Assembly (NCBI RefSeq): GCF_003444775.1
Contig: NZ_CP021081.1
Coordinates: 1,228,001 to 1,292,000, forward strand
Length of the DNA stretch: 64,000 nucleotides
Source of the DNA: Deinococcus ficus
GTDB lineage: Bacteria; Deinococcota; Deinococci; Deinococcales; Deinococcaceae
Direction of reading: 5' to 3'
The notes beneath the pieces are model-generated. The model ran no database searches. It worked only from the letters and a program-made list of their open reading frames with translations, and had not been told where the DNA came from. Positions within the stretch are counted from its first letter, which is position 1. The number at the start of each line of letters is the position of its first letter. The position numbers and the translations under genes were made by a program. Positions 46,965 through 60,633 of this stretch are shown here, piece by piece.

Positions 46965-47954
46965 TCAGGCGTCGCGGGTGGCGAGGGCGCGCATCGCGCC
47001 GATCAGCTCGCGCGCCGCGTCCGGGTTTGCCGCACCCTGAAGGGCCTGCTCCAGCAGCCTGAGGCCCAGCGCCGCTTCCTGCGCCGCCACCGCCTGCGCG
47101 TGCGCCACGCTGCCGCTGTCCAGCAGCCAGCGGTGCACGTCCGCGATCACCTGCGGGTCCTTGTCCGGCCGGGGCAGGCGCATCTGCGCCAGGAACGCCT
47201 CTCGCTGTTCGGCCGGGGCGTGCTCCAGCCAGTGCAGCGTGATCAGGGTGCGCTTGCCTTCCAGCAGGTCCCCGCCGATCTCCTTGCCGTACTTCTGCGG
47301 GTCGCCGGTCAGGTTCAGCACGTCGTCGCGGATCTGGAACGCGGCGCCCAGCGCCCGGCCCGCCGGTTCGAACGCCGCGTGCGGCGCCGCTCCGGCCGCG
47401 AGCGCCCCCAGGGCCAGCGGCACGACCACGGTGTAGTACGACGTCTTCAGGCGCACCATGTCCAGGTAGTCGTCCGGGGTGAGGTCCCAGCGGCTGTCCT
47501 CCACCCAGCACAGGTCGAGGTGCTGGCCCTCGGCCGTGCGGTGAATCATGCCCAGGAAGGCGTCCATGCCGCCGGGCACGCCGGACTTCCACACCGCTTC
47601 CCACATGTAGGCGTGCAGGCCGTCCCCGGCATTGATGGCGAGCGGCACGCCGTGCAGGCGGTGCAGGGCGGGGCGGCCGCGGCGGTCCTCGCTGTCGTCC
47701 TCGATGTCGTCGTGGATCAGCACCCAGTTCTGGAACATCTCCACCCCGGCCGCCAGCCACAGTGCGCCGTCCCAGGTGGGCGCGTCCGGATTCAGGCCGT
47801 GCGCGCGGGCGGAGGCGAGCACGAGTTCGCTGCGGATGCCCTTGCCGCCGCGCTGCGGGTAGTCGCGGAGCATGGCGGCGTACCCGTCCAGTTCGGGGCG
47901 GCGGCCGGGGGCGGGAAGCAGGCTCAGCACACGCGCAAGCAGTTCGGGACGCAT
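46965..47954 (-). CDS. polyprenyl diphosphate synthase (GGPP-synthase-like)
   Basis: A trans-isoprenyl diphosphate synthase of 329 residues. The first Asp-rich motif is HDDIEDDSEDRRGRP (81-95) and the second is QIRDDVLNLTGD (about residue 207). Conserved GGKGIR lies at 36-41. Chain length (geranyl-geranyl or longer) cannot be read from sequence alone; in Deinococcus such enzymes feed carotenoid and menaquinone synthesis. The ATG follows TAGACT (47962-47967) by seven bases. Confidence 0.9.
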   Translation of the reverse strand: MRPELLARVLSLLPAPGRRPELDGYAAMLRDYPQRGGKGIRSELVLASARAHGLNPDAPTWDGALWLAAGVEMFQNWVLIHDDIEDDSEDRRGRPALHRLHGVPLAINAGDGLHAYMWEAVWKSGVPGGMDAFLGMIHRTAEGQHLDLCWVEDSRWDLTPDDYLDMVRLKTSYYTVVVPLALGALAAGAAPHAAFEPAGRALGAAFQIRDDVLNLTGDPQKYGKEIGGDLLEGKRTLITLHWLEHAPAEQREAFLAQMRLPRPDKDPQVIADVHRWLLDSGSVAHAQAVAAQEAALGLRLLEQALQGAANPDAARELIGAMRALATRDA

Positions 47955-48064
47955 CCCGGCCAGTCTACCTGCCTGCCCGGGCGCGTTCCCGCGGCGGGAC
48001 AGGGTGCAGGTTCGCTGAAGGCCCGCCTGTTCCGGCGGCCGGCCGGGGCGGGCACGCTGAGGGC

Positions 48065-48280
48065 ATGAAGATCGAGCCCCGGATGGACCTGACGGAACTG
48101 GCGCAGCACATGGGCCGGGCCACGCCGGCCGAGGCCCGCCGGATGCGGGAGCTGCTGCTGGAGTCCCCGCGTGGCCGCACGGAGGACTTCACCGGGGCGG
48201 AATGGGCCGCGCTGGTGCTGCGCGCCGCGGCCGGTGGGGGAGAAGGCGCCCAGGCCGCGGCGCCTGAACCTGATCCTTGA
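48065..48280 (+). CDS. small protein of unknown function
   Basis: A 71-residue open frame: MKIEPRMDLTELAQHMGRA, then a helix-rich region LELL-type with TEDFTGAEWAALVLRAA, and a Gly/Ala tail. The ATG is six bases after CACGCT, a weak version of the local promoter. No family was recognised. Confidence 0.5.
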   Translation: MKIEPRMDLTELAQHMGRATPAEARRMRELLLESPRGRTEDFTGAEWAALVLRAAAGGGEGAQAAAPEPDP

Positions 48281-48384
48281 ATCAATCCTGACCTAAGACC
48301 AACTTTATACCCGGTGAAGTTGCGCTCTATGCGTTCTGAAGGGCGCATCATCCGCGCGCCGGCCCCCCTGGGCAGACTGTCGGC

Positions 48385-48474
48385 ATGACCCTCCTCCTTG
48401 CCCTCGGCGCCGTGATCCTGCCCCTGCTGGCCCTGCCCGTCCTGTACCCCGCGAACGCGGAACGCAGCGAATGA
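48385..48474 (+). CDS. possible 29-residue membrane peptide
   Basis: ATG-opened frame coding a hydrophobic helix (MTLLLALGAVILPLLALPVL) and a polar tail (YPANAERSE). It lies in an otherwise empty region of 300 bases and is followed at 23 bases by a strong terminator. It could be a real small membrane protein or an accident in an sRNA; no homologue is known to me. Confidence 0.4.
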   Translation: MTLLLALGAVILPLLALPVLYPANAERSE

Positions 48475-48496
48475 CCCCCACCTTCCACGCCACCCC

Positions 48497-48532
48497 GACG
48501 CCCCGCCTGTGAACGCGGGGCGTCCGCTTTTT
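48497..48532 (+). terminator. strong intrinsic terminator
   Basis: Perfect 10-bp stem GACGCCCCGC/GCGGGGCGTC with an eight-base loop (48497-48524), followed by CGCTTTTTG. It ends a short transcript, which supports a small gene or RNA just upstream. Confidence 0.8.
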
Positions 48533-48583
48533 GTCGGCTGGGCAGGCCCAGCAATCTCACGCCGGGGCTGCCTACACTGCCGT

Positions 48584-49018
48584 ATGCCCCGAATCATGTT
48601 CGCGCTTCTCGCCTGTGGAGCGGTCACGCTGGCCGCCTGCGCCCCCGCCACCACCCTGGGAAAGACCGCCGCGCCGGCCGCCGTGCCGGACGCCACCGGG
48701 CTGTGGACCGGCACGCTGTCCAACCCGGTCGCCGGGACGTACAAGGTCACGGCCCGCCTGACCGAACTGCGTGACCCGTCGGCCGGTGACCTGACCGGCA
48801 CGGTGGAGGTGGAGCGCTGGGCAGCGCAGCCGCTGCCGGTGCAGGGCAACGTGAACACGGGCGTGCTGAACGCCGAGGGCGCAAACTTCTCGCTGACGTG
48901 CACCGGGAAGTTCACGAACCGGACGCTGTTCGAGGGGCGCTGCGAAGCGATCACGAGCACGAACGTGGGCCTGGGCGCGGACCTCGTGCTGGTGCGCCAG
49001 GGTTCCCTGTCGTTCTGA
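48584..49018 (+). CDS. small lipoprotein of unknown function
   Basis: A 144-residue lipoprotein with the lipobox LAAC (Cys19). The mature part starts with a low-complexity linker and has a beta-rich domain, from GLWTGTLSNPVAGTY to LVLVRQGSLSF, resembling small periplasmic barrel proteins. TACACT (48573-48578) lies five bases before ATG. Confidence 0.75.
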   Translation: MPRIMFALLACGAVTLAACAPATTLGKTAAPAAVPDATGLWTGTLSNPVAGTYKVTARLTELRDPSAGDLTGTVEVERWAAQPLPVQGNVNTGVLNAEGANFSLTCTGKFTNRTLFEGRCEAITSTNVGLGADLVLVRQGSLSF

Positions 49019-49038
49019 GGGCCGGGCGCGGCCCCAGG

Positions 49039-49071
49039 GGAGCGGAGGCGGAAGGGCGCGTCCGCTCCTTT
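49039..49071 (+). terminator. possible terminator after the small lipoprotein
   Basis: Inverted repeat GGAGCGGA/TCCGCTCC with a 14-base loop (49039-49068), followed by TTTCG. Confidence 0.55.
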
Positions 49072-49111
49072 CGCTGTGCCGGGCGGGCCGGCGGATGTGT
49101 GAGGCGGTGCC

Positions 49112-49141
49112 TGGACAAGGGTCGGGTCTGCCGCTTAAGAT
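49112..49141 (+). promoter_or_regulatory. promoter of the fatty-acid oxidation operon
   Basis: TGGACA (49112-49117), an 18-base spacer and TAAGAT (49136-49141). The leader of about 34 bases is AT-rich and contains GGAGG (49173-49177) before the ATG at 49182. This operon therefore uses a normal ribosome site, unlike many neighbours. Confidence 0.6.
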
Positions 49142-49181
49142 TTAGACCGAGTTCAAAATTATAGCGCTGCCCGGAGGTCGC

Positions 49182-51551
<2,370 letters not shown>

Positions 51552-51575
51552 CCCCCGCCGCAGGGAGAATGACCC

Positions 51576-52760
51576 ATGCCCATGACCACGCCCCTGGACC
51601 GCCTGAAACGCACGCCCAAACGCCGCCTCGCCCTGTGGGGCCTGGTGGGCTACGGCCTGCTGCTCGGCGCCGCGGCGCTCATCGGCGCGGACATCACCCT
51701 GCGCAGCAAGACCAGGTGGGTGAAAGGAACCTTCGCGGTGGTGGGCCGCCGCGGCCGGAACGTGTACCTGCCCGCCAGCCCCGAAACCCTCAGCCGCGGC
51801 GTGATCGGCCTCGTGCCCATCCGCCCCAACCGCGGCCACGCGGTGCTGGGGGAAGGCAAGGTGGCCGGCACGCTGGTGCGCCGAGAGATCCTGGAGGAAC
51901 GCGGCCTGATTCCCAACGGATCGGTCGCCTGGGTGAGCAGCTTCGTGTACAACGGCACACCCGAACAGCTCGGGATTCCTTTTGAGCACACCAGCGTCAC
52001 GTCCCCCGCCGGGGAGATGCCCGCCTGGCACATCCCCCCGACCGGCCCGGACAAGGACGCCCTGGTGATCGTCGTGCACGGCCACGGCGGACAACGCGCC
52101 CAGGGGCTGCGCAGCCTGCGGGCCCTGCAACGCAGCGGCGCCGGCAGCCTGTACGTCACGTTCCGCAACGCGCACGGCGCGCCCCGCAGCGCCAACGGCT
52201 ACCTCACCCTGGGCGACGAGGAAGCCGAGGACGTCCTCGCCGCCCTGCGCTGGGGACAGGCCAACGGGTACCGCCGCGCCGTCCTGTACGGCTTTTCCAT
52301 GGGCGGCAACATCGTCCTGAGCGTCCTGCGGGCCCGCTTCCGGCCCCTCCCGCTCCCGGTGCTGGGCGTCATCCTCGACAGCCCCGCGCTGGACTGGCGG
52401 GACACCATCGAATGGCAGGGCCGCCGCTTCGGCTTGCCGGCCTTCATGGCCCGGCACGTCGGCACGTTCGTGCAGCACCTCGTCACCCGCCGCAGCGGCC
52501 AGAACTTCGACGCGGTGGACCAGCTCAGCGCCGCCCGCCACTTCGACCTGCCCATTCTCCTGTGGCACGGCACCCGAGACCGCACCATCCCCCTCGCGCA
52601 GGCCGAGGCCCTGGCCGCCGCCCGCCCCGACCTCGTCGAGTACCACCGCGTGGAAGGCGCCAAGCACATCCGCTGCTGGAACCTCGATCCCGCCCGCTAC
52701 GAAGCGCAGCTCGAGTCGTTCCTCGGGCGCGTCCTGCACCCCGGGGAAGGCCCGGTATGA
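51576..52760 (+). CDS. alpha/beta hydrolase with N-terminal membrane anchor
   Basis: A 394-residue protein. Residues 18-36 form a membrane helix, so the enzyme is probably tethered. The hydrolase part has the oxyanion-loop HGHGG (168-172), nucleophile Ser241 in YGFSMGGN, an acid in [10 protein letters not shown] and His in GAKHIRCW. As part of the beta-oxidation operon it may release fatty acids from esters or act as a thioesterase; the substrate is not known. It follows fadN by 24 bases and overlaps the next gene by four bases. Confidence 0.78.
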   Translation: MPMTTPLDRLKRTPKRRLALWGLVGYGLLLGAAALIGADITLRSKTRWVKGTFAVVGRRGRNVYLPASPETLSRGVIGLVPIRPNRGHAVLGEGKVAGTLVRREILEERGLIPNGSVAWVSSFVYNGTPEQLGIPFEHTSVTSPAGEMPAWHIPPTGPDKDALVIVVHGHGGQRAQGLRSLRALQRSGAGSLYVTFRNAHGAPRSANGYLTLGDEEAEDVLAALRWGQANGYRRAVLYGFSMGGNIVLSVLRARFRPLPLPVLGVILDSPALDWRDTIEWQGRRFGLPAFMARHVGTFVQHLVTRRSGQNFDAVDQLSAARHFDLPILLWHGTRDRTIPLAQAEALAAARPDLVEYHRVEGAKHIRCWNLDPARYEAQLESFLGRVLHPGEGPV

Positions 52761-53293
52761 CCCGCCCCGTGATCGCCCTGCAACGCCTCGCGTACGAGTG
52801 GGGCCCGGACGGATGCAGTGCCGCGCTCCTCGCCGCGCGCCGCGCCCTGCCCCGCCACTACCCGCTCCCCACCCTCCTTCCCTCCGGCCTCATGGCGGTC
52901 GCGCAGTCCGTGCAGTGGACCGACCAGGACGCCTTCACCCACCCGCACGACACCGTGCAGGTGTACGACGCGGCCACCGCCACCGAGACCGCCCCCCTGC
53001 ACGTCCCCGGCGTACACGTCACCCCCGACCCGCACGGCCGCACACTCGCCCTGCGGCCCGCCCCCACCACCGGCATTCCCACGGCCGGGCGCCCCTTTCC
53101 CCTCCGGCCCGGGCAGACCGCTCGCTTCGAGTGGAACGAACGCCTGGACACCGGCACCGGCCCCCGCTACCGCCACACCATCGTGAACATCGGCCTGTGC
53201 GCCCGCGCCCTCACCCCCGACCTGTTCACCCGCCTGCCCGACCTGTACCGCTCGCACATGATCCAGCTGCGCGACCGGACCCGCACCCCCTGA
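52757..53293 (+). CDS. unknown protein in the fatty-acid oxidation operon
   Basis: A 178-residue soluble protein, starting [19 protein letters not shown]. It has two His/Pro-rich stretches and ends in [14 protein letters not shown]. No known domain. The ATG overlaps the hydrolase stop (ATGA), and the thiolase starts 18 bases after its end, so it is embedded in the operon. Confidence 0.7.
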   Translation: MTRPVIALQRLAYEWGPDGCSAALLAARRALPRHYPLPTLLPSGLMAVAQSVQWTDQDAFTHPHDTVQVYDAATATETAPLHVPGVHVTPDPHGRTLALRPAPTTGIPTAGRPFPLRPGQTARFEWNERLDTGTGPRYRHTIVNIGLCARALTPDLFTRLPDLYRSHMIQLRDRTRTP

Positions 53294-53311
53294 CCCCAAG
53301 GAGAATCACCC

Positions 53312-54502
<1,191 letters not shown>

Positions 54503-54526
54503 GATTCAAAGACCGAAGCAACCAGA

Positions 54527-54553
54527 GGAGGCGACCAGTTTTGGGTCGCCTCC
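54527..54553 (+). terminator. hairpin after the fadA gene
   Basis: Perfect 10-bp stem GGAGGCGACC/GGTCGCCTCC with a seven-base T-rich loop. The tail ATTCGCTG has no T run, so efficiency is uncertain. Confidence 0.55.
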
Positions 54554-54587
54554 ATTCGCTGTCCACCTCAGCTGATGAACTAACCGA

Positions 54588-54863
54588 TCACCGGTCGGTG
54601 GGGTCCACCACCGGCGTGTTCTGGTCCTTCTCCCGGGCCACCGGCGACGTGGCCGTCGTCTCGCCCAGCCAGCCCGTCTCCTTCTGCAGGTTCATCTCCC
54701 CGTACGCGGTCAGCCACTCGCTCTCGTTCACGCTGTCCAGCGCCCGGCCCGGGTACAGGCGCAGCAGCACGTCACGCATCACCTGCGCTTCGTAATCCGT
54801 GGCGTTCTCCAGGCCCAGGCGCTCGTGCACGGCCGTCAGGTCCATCAGGTCAGGTGCGGTCAT
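54588..54863 (-). CDS. small protein of unknown function
   Basis: A 91-residue acidic soluble protein with VHERLGLENATDYEAQVMRD and VNESEWLTAYGEMNLQ, probably helical. The C-terminal 25 residues look disordered. No known domain and no clear promoter. The start is the first ATG after a low-complexity upstream frame. Confidence 0.6.
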   Translation of the reverse strand: MTAPDLMDLTAVHERLGLENATDYEAQVMRDVLLRLYPGRALDSVNESEWLTAYGEMNLQKETGWLGETTATSPVAREKDQNTPVVDPTDR

Positions 54864-54942
54864 GCCGGTACTGTGCCGGGCCGCGGCCCAGGCTGGGTGA
54901 ACGGGCGCCCGGCAGCCCTTCATGGTCCGGGCCCGAAAGGAG

Positions 54943-54976
54943 AACGCCGGGAACGCCTGTGAGCGGCCCCGGCGTT
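54943..54976. terminator. hairpin downstream of the Ig-like lipoprotein gene
   Basis: Inverted repeat AACGCCGGG/CCCGGCGTT (9 bp) between two minus-strand genes. Tails on both strands are weak in T. Confidence 0.5.
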
Positions 54977-54988
54977 TCTGTTGCGGCC

Positions 54989-55870
54989 TTACCGGCCGAG
55001 GGCGCTGCGGAAGGTGGCCTGCGCCGACCGGAAGGCGCTGCGGTCCACGCCGGCAAGCCGCTGTGCCGTCAGCTGGTTGCCCACCGAAGCCCGGGCCTGC
55101 TCCAGCGCGCGGCGTTTCGCCGTGGCCGTGACCGTCGCGAACGGGTCGGCCGTGACCCGGACCATCAGGAAGTACGTCTGAGCTGAGTTGGCGCTCATCG
55201 GGTCGAACCAGGCGGCTCCAGCGAACACCGGCGTGCCTTCCACATTGGTGAATTGGGCGTCGAAATCCTCGGCATACAGGTAAGAGGGTTCGCCCTCCAC
55301 GTCGGGGAAGAACTGCGTGGCCAGGTACCGCTCGCCTCCGTCTGTCGCCAGGCCGATGGCGGCCAGACCATACTGCTCGGGCTGCGGAGTGAACCGGCCG
55401 TACTCGCCCAGACCCAGCACATCGCCCGAGTTCGTTGGGGTCTGCCCGTAGAACACGCTGATGCCCTCGGCGACAAGGGAGGCTTCCAGGTCGTTCGGGT
55501 CGGTGAAGGCCACCCACGCGTACTGCCCCTGGTAGGAGGCCTGATTGATGGTGACCGAGGTGCCCCCGACGTTCCCGGCCTCGTCGTACGCCTTGGCGGT
55601 CAGGGCTGTCGGCGCGGTGAGGTCCACGTTGAAGCGGCTGGTGGTGTAGGGGGCGGTCGTGTCCGTCTCGATCAGCGTGCTGCCCTGGTAGAACTCGACG
55701 CGCTGCACCGCGCTGGCGTCCGACACATTGGCGGTGTAGGTCACGACGCCTGCCTGGGTCAGCGGGCTGCCGGACAGGGTAACGGCGGGCGGGGTGGTGT
55801 CGGGAGTGCCGGGCGTACAGGCGGACAGCAGGGCGAGACCGAGCAGCGGCAGGGCAGCGAGGCGTTTCAT
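54989..55870 (-). CDS. lipoprotein with N-terminal Ig-like domain
   Basis: A 293-residue lipoprotein (lipobox LLSAC, Cys18). Residues 25-110 form a bacterial Ig-like domain (DTTPPAVTLSGSPL, VQRVEFYQGSTLIETDTTAP, TAKAYDEAGNVGG). The remaining 180 residues have no known motif and end in an Ala/Arg-rich helix. TAGAGT (55879-55884) lies eight bases before ATG. It may bind a surface or cell-wall partner. Confidence 0.75.
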   Translation of the reverse strand: MKRLAALPLLGLALLSACTPGTPDTTPPAVTLSGSPLTQAGVVTYTANVSDASAVQRVEFYQGSTLIETDTTAPYTTSRFNVDLTAPTALTAKAYDEAGNVGGTSVTINQASYQGQYAWVAFTDPNDLEASLVAEGISVFYGQTPTNSGDVLGLGEYGRFTPQPEQYGLAAIGLATDGGERYLATQFFPDVEGEPSYLYAEDFDAQFTNVEGTPVFAGAAWFDPMSANSAQTYFLMVRVTADPFATVTATAKRRALEQARASVGNQLTAQRLAGVDRSAFRSAQATFRSALGR

Positions 55871-55957
55871 CGTGGGTCACTCTAGGCCCGGGGCTGGCGC
55901 GTGGCGCGCGGATCTGCCCGTCTTGACGGGGGGGTTGGATGGGGGCAGCCGGGAGGG

Positions 55958-56806
<849 letters not shown>

Positions 56807-56858
56807 GTGTGAAGTATGCCGGAAGGTGGCGGCGGGGTTCGCGGCGGGGTGCGGCCAC

Positions 56859-56864
56859 TACACT
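56859..56864 (+). promoter_or_regulatory. -10 box of the NAD salvage operon
   Basis: TACACT six bases before the GTG at 56871, with no Shine-Dalgarno sequence between. It decides the start codon of the transporter. Confidence 0.65.
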
Positions 56865-56870
56865 TGCCCG

Positions 56871-58259
56871 GTGACGGTCCCTACGCCTTCTTCCGCGCCG
56901 GTGGGCCTGCCGGTGGACGCCGTGATCGACCGGCTGGGGCTGGGCGCCTTTCAGTGGCGGCTGCTGGCGATCTGCGGGCTGACCTGGGCGGCGGACGCGA
57001 TGGAGGTCCTGCTGATGAGTTTCGCCCTGCCGGGGGTGAGCGCGGCGTTCGGCCTGACGCCGGGTTCGGCGGACACGAAGCTGCTGCTCACGGCAACGTT
57101 TGCAGGCATGCTGGTGGGTGCGGTGGTGTGGGGCTGGCTGGCCGACCGGGTGGGGCGCCGCGCGGTGTTCCTGACGACCGTGACGCTGGGCGTGCTGTTC
57201 GGGCTGCTGGGGGCGGCCGCGCCGACGCTGGGGTGGCTGGTGGCCGCGCGGTTCCTGACGGGCCTGGCGATCGGCGGGACACTGCCGGTGGACTACGCGA
57301 TGATGGCGGAATTCATCCCGACCGCGTGGCGCGGGCGGTTCCTGGTGTACCTGGAGAGCTTCTGGGCGGTGGGCACGGTGCTGGTCGCGGCGCTGGCGTG
57401 GTGGGTGAGCACGGCCTTCGCGCCGGAGCTCGGGTGGCGGTACCTGCTGGCGTTTGCGGCGCTGCCCGGACTGATCGGGCTGCTGGCGCGGCTGGGCATC
57501 CCGGACTCCCCGAGGTCGCTGCTGGCCAGGGGGGACACGTCGGGTGCGCGGGCAGCCCTGGCCCGGGTGGCGCAGTCGAACCGCGTGCCGCTGCCGGCCG
57601 AACCGCTGGCCGGGCCCGTGACGGGTCCTGCGGTGAGCGCCGCCGCGCTGTTCCGTGGGGTGCTGGGGCGCCGCACGGCGTGGCTGGGCGTGGTGTGGTT
57701 CACGCTGAGCCTGGGGTACTACGGCATCTTCACGTGGCTGCCCAGCGTGCTGCGGGCGCAGGGCCTGGACCTGGGCGAGGTGTACCGCACGACCCTGCTG
57801 CTGGCCCTGGCGCAGGTGCCCGGCTACCTGCTGGCGGCGTGGCTGGTCGAGCGGGTGGGGCGCCGCGCGACCCTGGCGGGCTTCCTGCTGGTGGGCGCGG
57901 CCAGCGCGTACCTCTTCCTTCTCGCCGGCACGCCGGGTGCGGTGCTGGGCACCAGCATGCTGCTCTCGGCCGCGCTGCTGGGTGCCTGGGGGGCGCTGTA
58001 CGCCTACACCCCGGAGCTGTTCCCGACAGCCGTGCGCGCCACCGGCATGGGCGTCATGAGCAGCCTGGCGCGGGTGGCGAGCGTGGTGTCGCCCAGCGTG
58101 GGCGCGCTGCTGGTGACCGGGCAACTCGCGGTCGCCCTGACGGTGTTCGCAGCGTGCTTCGCGGTGGGGGCCGCCGCGGCCTGGGCGGTGGGCGTGGAAA
58201 CGCGCGGGCGGCAGCTGCCCGGCGACGGGCCGGACGCCCGTCCGGAGGTGAACGCATGA
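56871..58259 (+). CDS. MFS transporter, NiaP-like
   Basis: A 462-residue transporter with about twelve membrane helices and the loop motif [15 protein letters not shown]. The segment [21 protein letters not shown] and the second-half repeat [13 protein letters not shown] are typical of the SV2/NiaP-type transporters that import niacin in other bacteria. Since it overlaps pncB by four bases (ATGA), uptake of a pyridine precursor is a sensible role. Other MFS subfamilies cannot be ruled out. Confidence 0.8.
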   Translation: MTVPTPSSAPVGLPVDAVIDRLGLGAFQWRLLAICGLTWAADAMEVLLMSFALPGVSAAFGLTPGSADTKLLLTATFAGMLVGAVVWGWLADRVGRRAVFLTTVTLGVLFGLLGAAAPTLGWLVAARFLTGLAIGGTLPVDYAMMAEFIPTAWRGRFLVYLESFWAVGTVLVAALAWWVSTAFAPELGWRYLLAFAALPGLIGLLARLGIPDSPRSLLARGDTSGARAALARVAQSNRVPLPAEPLAGPVTGPAVSAAALFRGVLGRRTAWLGVVWFTLSLGYYGIFTWLPSVLRAQGLDLGEVYRTTLLLALAQVPGYLLAAWLVERVGRRATLAGFLLVGAASAYLFLLAGTPGAVLGTSMLLSAALLGAWGALYAYTPELFPTAVRATGMGVMSSLARVASVVSPSVGALLVTGQLAVALTVFAACFAVGAAAAWAVGVETRGRQLPGDGPDARPEVNA

Positions 58260-59719
58260 CACTTTCAACCACGGCCGGGGGCCAACCCGGCGCGCTGTTC
58301 ACGGACCTGTACCAGCTCACGATGATGCAGGGGTATTACCGGCACGGCCTGCACGAGCAGGATTCGACTTTCGACCTGTACTTCCGGCGCCTGCCGTTCG
58401 AGGGCGGGTACGCGGTCTGGGCGGGCCTGGAACCCATGCTGGACACACTGAGCACCCTGCGGTTCAGCGAGGCCGATCTGGCATACCTGGAGACGCTGGG
58501 CGACTTCCGCGCGGACTTCCTGGCGGCCCTGCGGGGCTGGCGCTTTACCGGGCAGGTGGACGCTTTCCCGGAGGGGAGCCTGGTGTTCCCGCACGAGCCG
58601 CTCCTGACGGTGAAGGCGCCGCTGTGGGAGGCGCAGCTGGTGGAGACCATGCTGCTGAACACCCTGAACTTCCAGACGCTGGTGGCCACCAAGGCCGCGC
58701 GCTGCGTGCTGGCGGCCCGCAGCAGCCCGCACGGGGGAGAGGTCGTGGAGTTCGGCGCCCGCCGCGCCCAGGGACCGGACGGCGCCCTGAGTGCCACGCG
58801 GGCCGCCGTGGTGGGCGGCGTGACCGGCACCAGCAACGTGGAGGCCGCCCGGCGCTTTGGTCTGCCGGTGACCGGCACGCACGCGCACGCCTGGGTGGAG
58901 AGCTTCCCCACGGAACTGGACGCCTTCCGCGCGTACGCGGCCGTGTACCCGGACGCGACGACGCTGCTGCTGGACACCGTGGATACCCTGCGCAGCGGCC
59001 TGCCGAACGCCATCACGGTCGCGCGTGAACTGCGCGCGGCCGGGTATGAGCTGCGCGGCGTGCGCCTGGACAGCGGCGACCTCGCGTACCTGTCCCGGCA
59101 TGCCCGCGCGGCACTGGACGCCGCCGGGTTCCCGGACGTGCGGATCGTGGCGAGCAACGACCTGTCCGAATCGGTGATCGCGGGCGTGATCGCCGAGGGC
59201 GGCCGGGTGGACGTGTACGGCGTGGGCACTCAGCTCGTCACCGCAGGCGGGCCGGGCGGAGGGGCGCTGGGCGGCGTGTACAAGCTCAGCAGCCTGAACG
59301 GCCGGCCCCGCATGAAGCTCACCGGGGACCCCGGCAAGGCCAGCGTGCCCGGCGAGAAACGTGTGTGGCGCGCCCACGACGGGCAGGGCCTGCTCGCATG
59401 GGACGTGCTGACGCTGGGCGACCCGCCGCGGACCGGGGACGCCGTGAGCGACCCGACCAATCCCCTGCGGGCCGCCCGCCTGCCCGCCGACCTGACCTGG
59501 ACGGACGCCCGGCAGACCGTCCTGCGTGGCGGCCAGCGCACCCGCCCGGAGGAGCCTCTGAAGGCCGTGCAGACCCGGGCGCAGACGGACCTTGCGGCCC
59601 TGCCTCCGGAGACGCGGCGCCTGCTCAACCCGCACCGCTACCGCGTGAGCCTCGCGGCGGACGTGGCCGCGCTGCGGGACCGCGTGAGTGCCGAGCTGCG
59701 CGACCACGCCGGCCTGTGA
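58256..59719 (+). CDS. pncB: nicotinate phosphoribosyltransferase
   Basis: PncB joins nicotinic acid and PRPP to give NaMN. The 487-residue product has [14 protein letters not shown] (15-28), [15 protein letters not shown] (His-less version of the catalytic region) and [20 protein letters not shown], then [13 protein letters not shown] and [11 protein letters not shown]. The length is in the range of the long PncB form. The ATG overlaps the transporter stop and the next gene starts within its stop (GTGA). Confidence 0.93.
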   Translation: MTLSTTAGGQPGALFTDLYQLTMMQGYYRHGLHEQDSTFDLYFRRLPFEGGYAVWAGLEPMLDTLSTLRFSEADLAYLETLGDFRADFLAALRGWRFTGQVDAFPEGSLVFPHEPLLTVKAPLWEAQLVETMLLNTLNFQTLVATKAARCVLAARSSPHGGEVVEFGARRAQGPDGALSATRAAVVGGVTGTSNVEAARRFGLPVTGTHAHAWVESFPTELDAFRAYAAVYPDATTLLLDTVDTLRSGLPNAITVARELRAAGYELRGVRLDSGDLAYLSRHARAALDAAGFPDVRIVASNDLSESVIAGVIAEGGRVDVYGVGTQLVTAGGPGGGALGGVYKLSSLNGRPRMKLTGDPGKASVPGEKRVWRAHDGQGLLAWDVLTLGDPPRTGDAVSDPTNPLRAARLPADLTWTDARQTVLRGGQRTRPEEPLKAVQTRAQTDLAALPPETRRLLNPHRYRVSLAADVAALRDRVSAELRDHAGL

Positions 59720-60633
59720 GCCCCGCGCGCCCGCCGGGTGGGGCGGTCTTCGTGGGCCGATTCCAGCCGCCGCACGACAGCCACATTCACAGCATCCGGG
59801 TGGCGCTGGAGGCCGCGCCGCGGGTGCTGGTGCTGCTGGGCAGCGCGAACCTGGCCCGCAGCGTGAAGAACCCCTTCAGCGCGCCGGAACGGGTCCGGAT
59901 GCTCCGCGCCGCCCTGCGCGACGCCGGGGGCGATGTGAACCGCGTGGCCTTCCGGCCGCTGGCGGACCGCTTCGACACCGCCCTGTGGGTGCAGGACGTG
60001 CAGGCGGCGGCCACCCGGCACTTCGGCATGGGTGCGCCGGTCGCCCTGGTCGGCCACGAGAAGGACGCCAGCACCGCGTACCTGCAGTGGTTCCCGGACT
60101 GGGCGCGGGTGACCGTGCCGTTCACGCCGGGTCTGAACGCCACCGACCTGCGCGCCGCCCTGTTCACCGGGGGCGGCTGGCCGCCCGGGACCCCGCCGGC
60201 CGTGCAGGCGTGGCTGGAGGCGTTTCGCCGGACGCGCCCGGCTGCCCGGCTGGGCCGCGAGTGGCGGGCCGTGGAGGCCGCCCGCGCCGCCCTGCCTCCC
60301 GGCCTGCCGCTGCATGAGGAACGCTGGCTGCACGTGCAGGGCGACGCCGTGTGGCTGCGCGTCCGGCGGGACTCAATTGGGGACGGCCTCTGGGAGCTGC
60401 CCGGCCGCGCCCTGCCGCCCGGCGAGCAGCCCGCGGTGTCCACCCCGCATGTCTTCACCCATCCTGCCCGCTCCCTGGTGGCTCCGGCGGCCGCGCACGT
60501 GCACCTGGGCCCGCCCCCGGACGACCTGCCGGCCCGCCTTGTGCCGCTCGGGGTGGCGCTCGCCCGGCCGCGGCGCTTCTTCGAGGATCACCACGTGATC
60601 CTCACGCGGCTGCTAGCCTTGCGCCGTGACTGA
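59716..60633 (+). CDS. nadM: NMN adenylyltransferase with degenerate Nudix domain
   Basis: A 305-residue protein of the NadM-Nudix type. The N-terminal 160 residues are the nucleotidyltransferase: [13 protein letters not shown] (14-26), [13 protein letters not shown] and [12 protein letters not shown]. The C-terminal 100 residues align with the second half of the Nudix domain ([24 protein letters not shown]), but the Nudix box (GxxxxxExxxxxxxREuxEE) is missing; [20 protein letters not shown] runs straight into VFTHP. The start is a GTG overlapping the pncB stop by four bases. Confidence 0.88.
   Translation: MSPARPPGGAVFVGRFQPPHDSHIHSIRVALEAAPRVLVLLGSANLARSVKNPFSAPERVRMLRAALRDAGGDVNRVAFRPLADRFDTALWVQDVQAAATRHFGMGAPVALVGHEKDASTAYLQWFPDWARVTVPFTPGLNATDLRAALFTGGGWPPGTPPAVQAWLEAFRRTRPAARLGREWRAVEAARAALPPGLPLHEERWLHVQGDAVWLRVRRDSIGDGLWELPGRALPPGEQPAVSTPHVFTHPARSLVAPAAAHVHLGPPPDDLPARLVPLGVALARPRRFFEDHHVILTRLLALRRD
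60614..60619 (+). promoter_or_regulatory. internal -10 box for the RlmI-type gene
   Basis: TAGCCT six bases before the GTG at 60626, inside the 3' end of nadM. It would let the methyltransferase be transcribed separately as a leaderless mRNA. Confidence 0.55.

Noticed and set aside
48385..48474. Small membrane peptide considered as KdpF
   Set aside because: Its tail does not match KdpF and no kdp genes are nearby.
54583..54599. Imperfect dyad ACCGATCACCGGTCGGT, similar to TetR-type operators
   Set aside because: It overlaps the 3' end of a gene and lies downstream of fadA; only a vague half-site exists at the fadN promoter.
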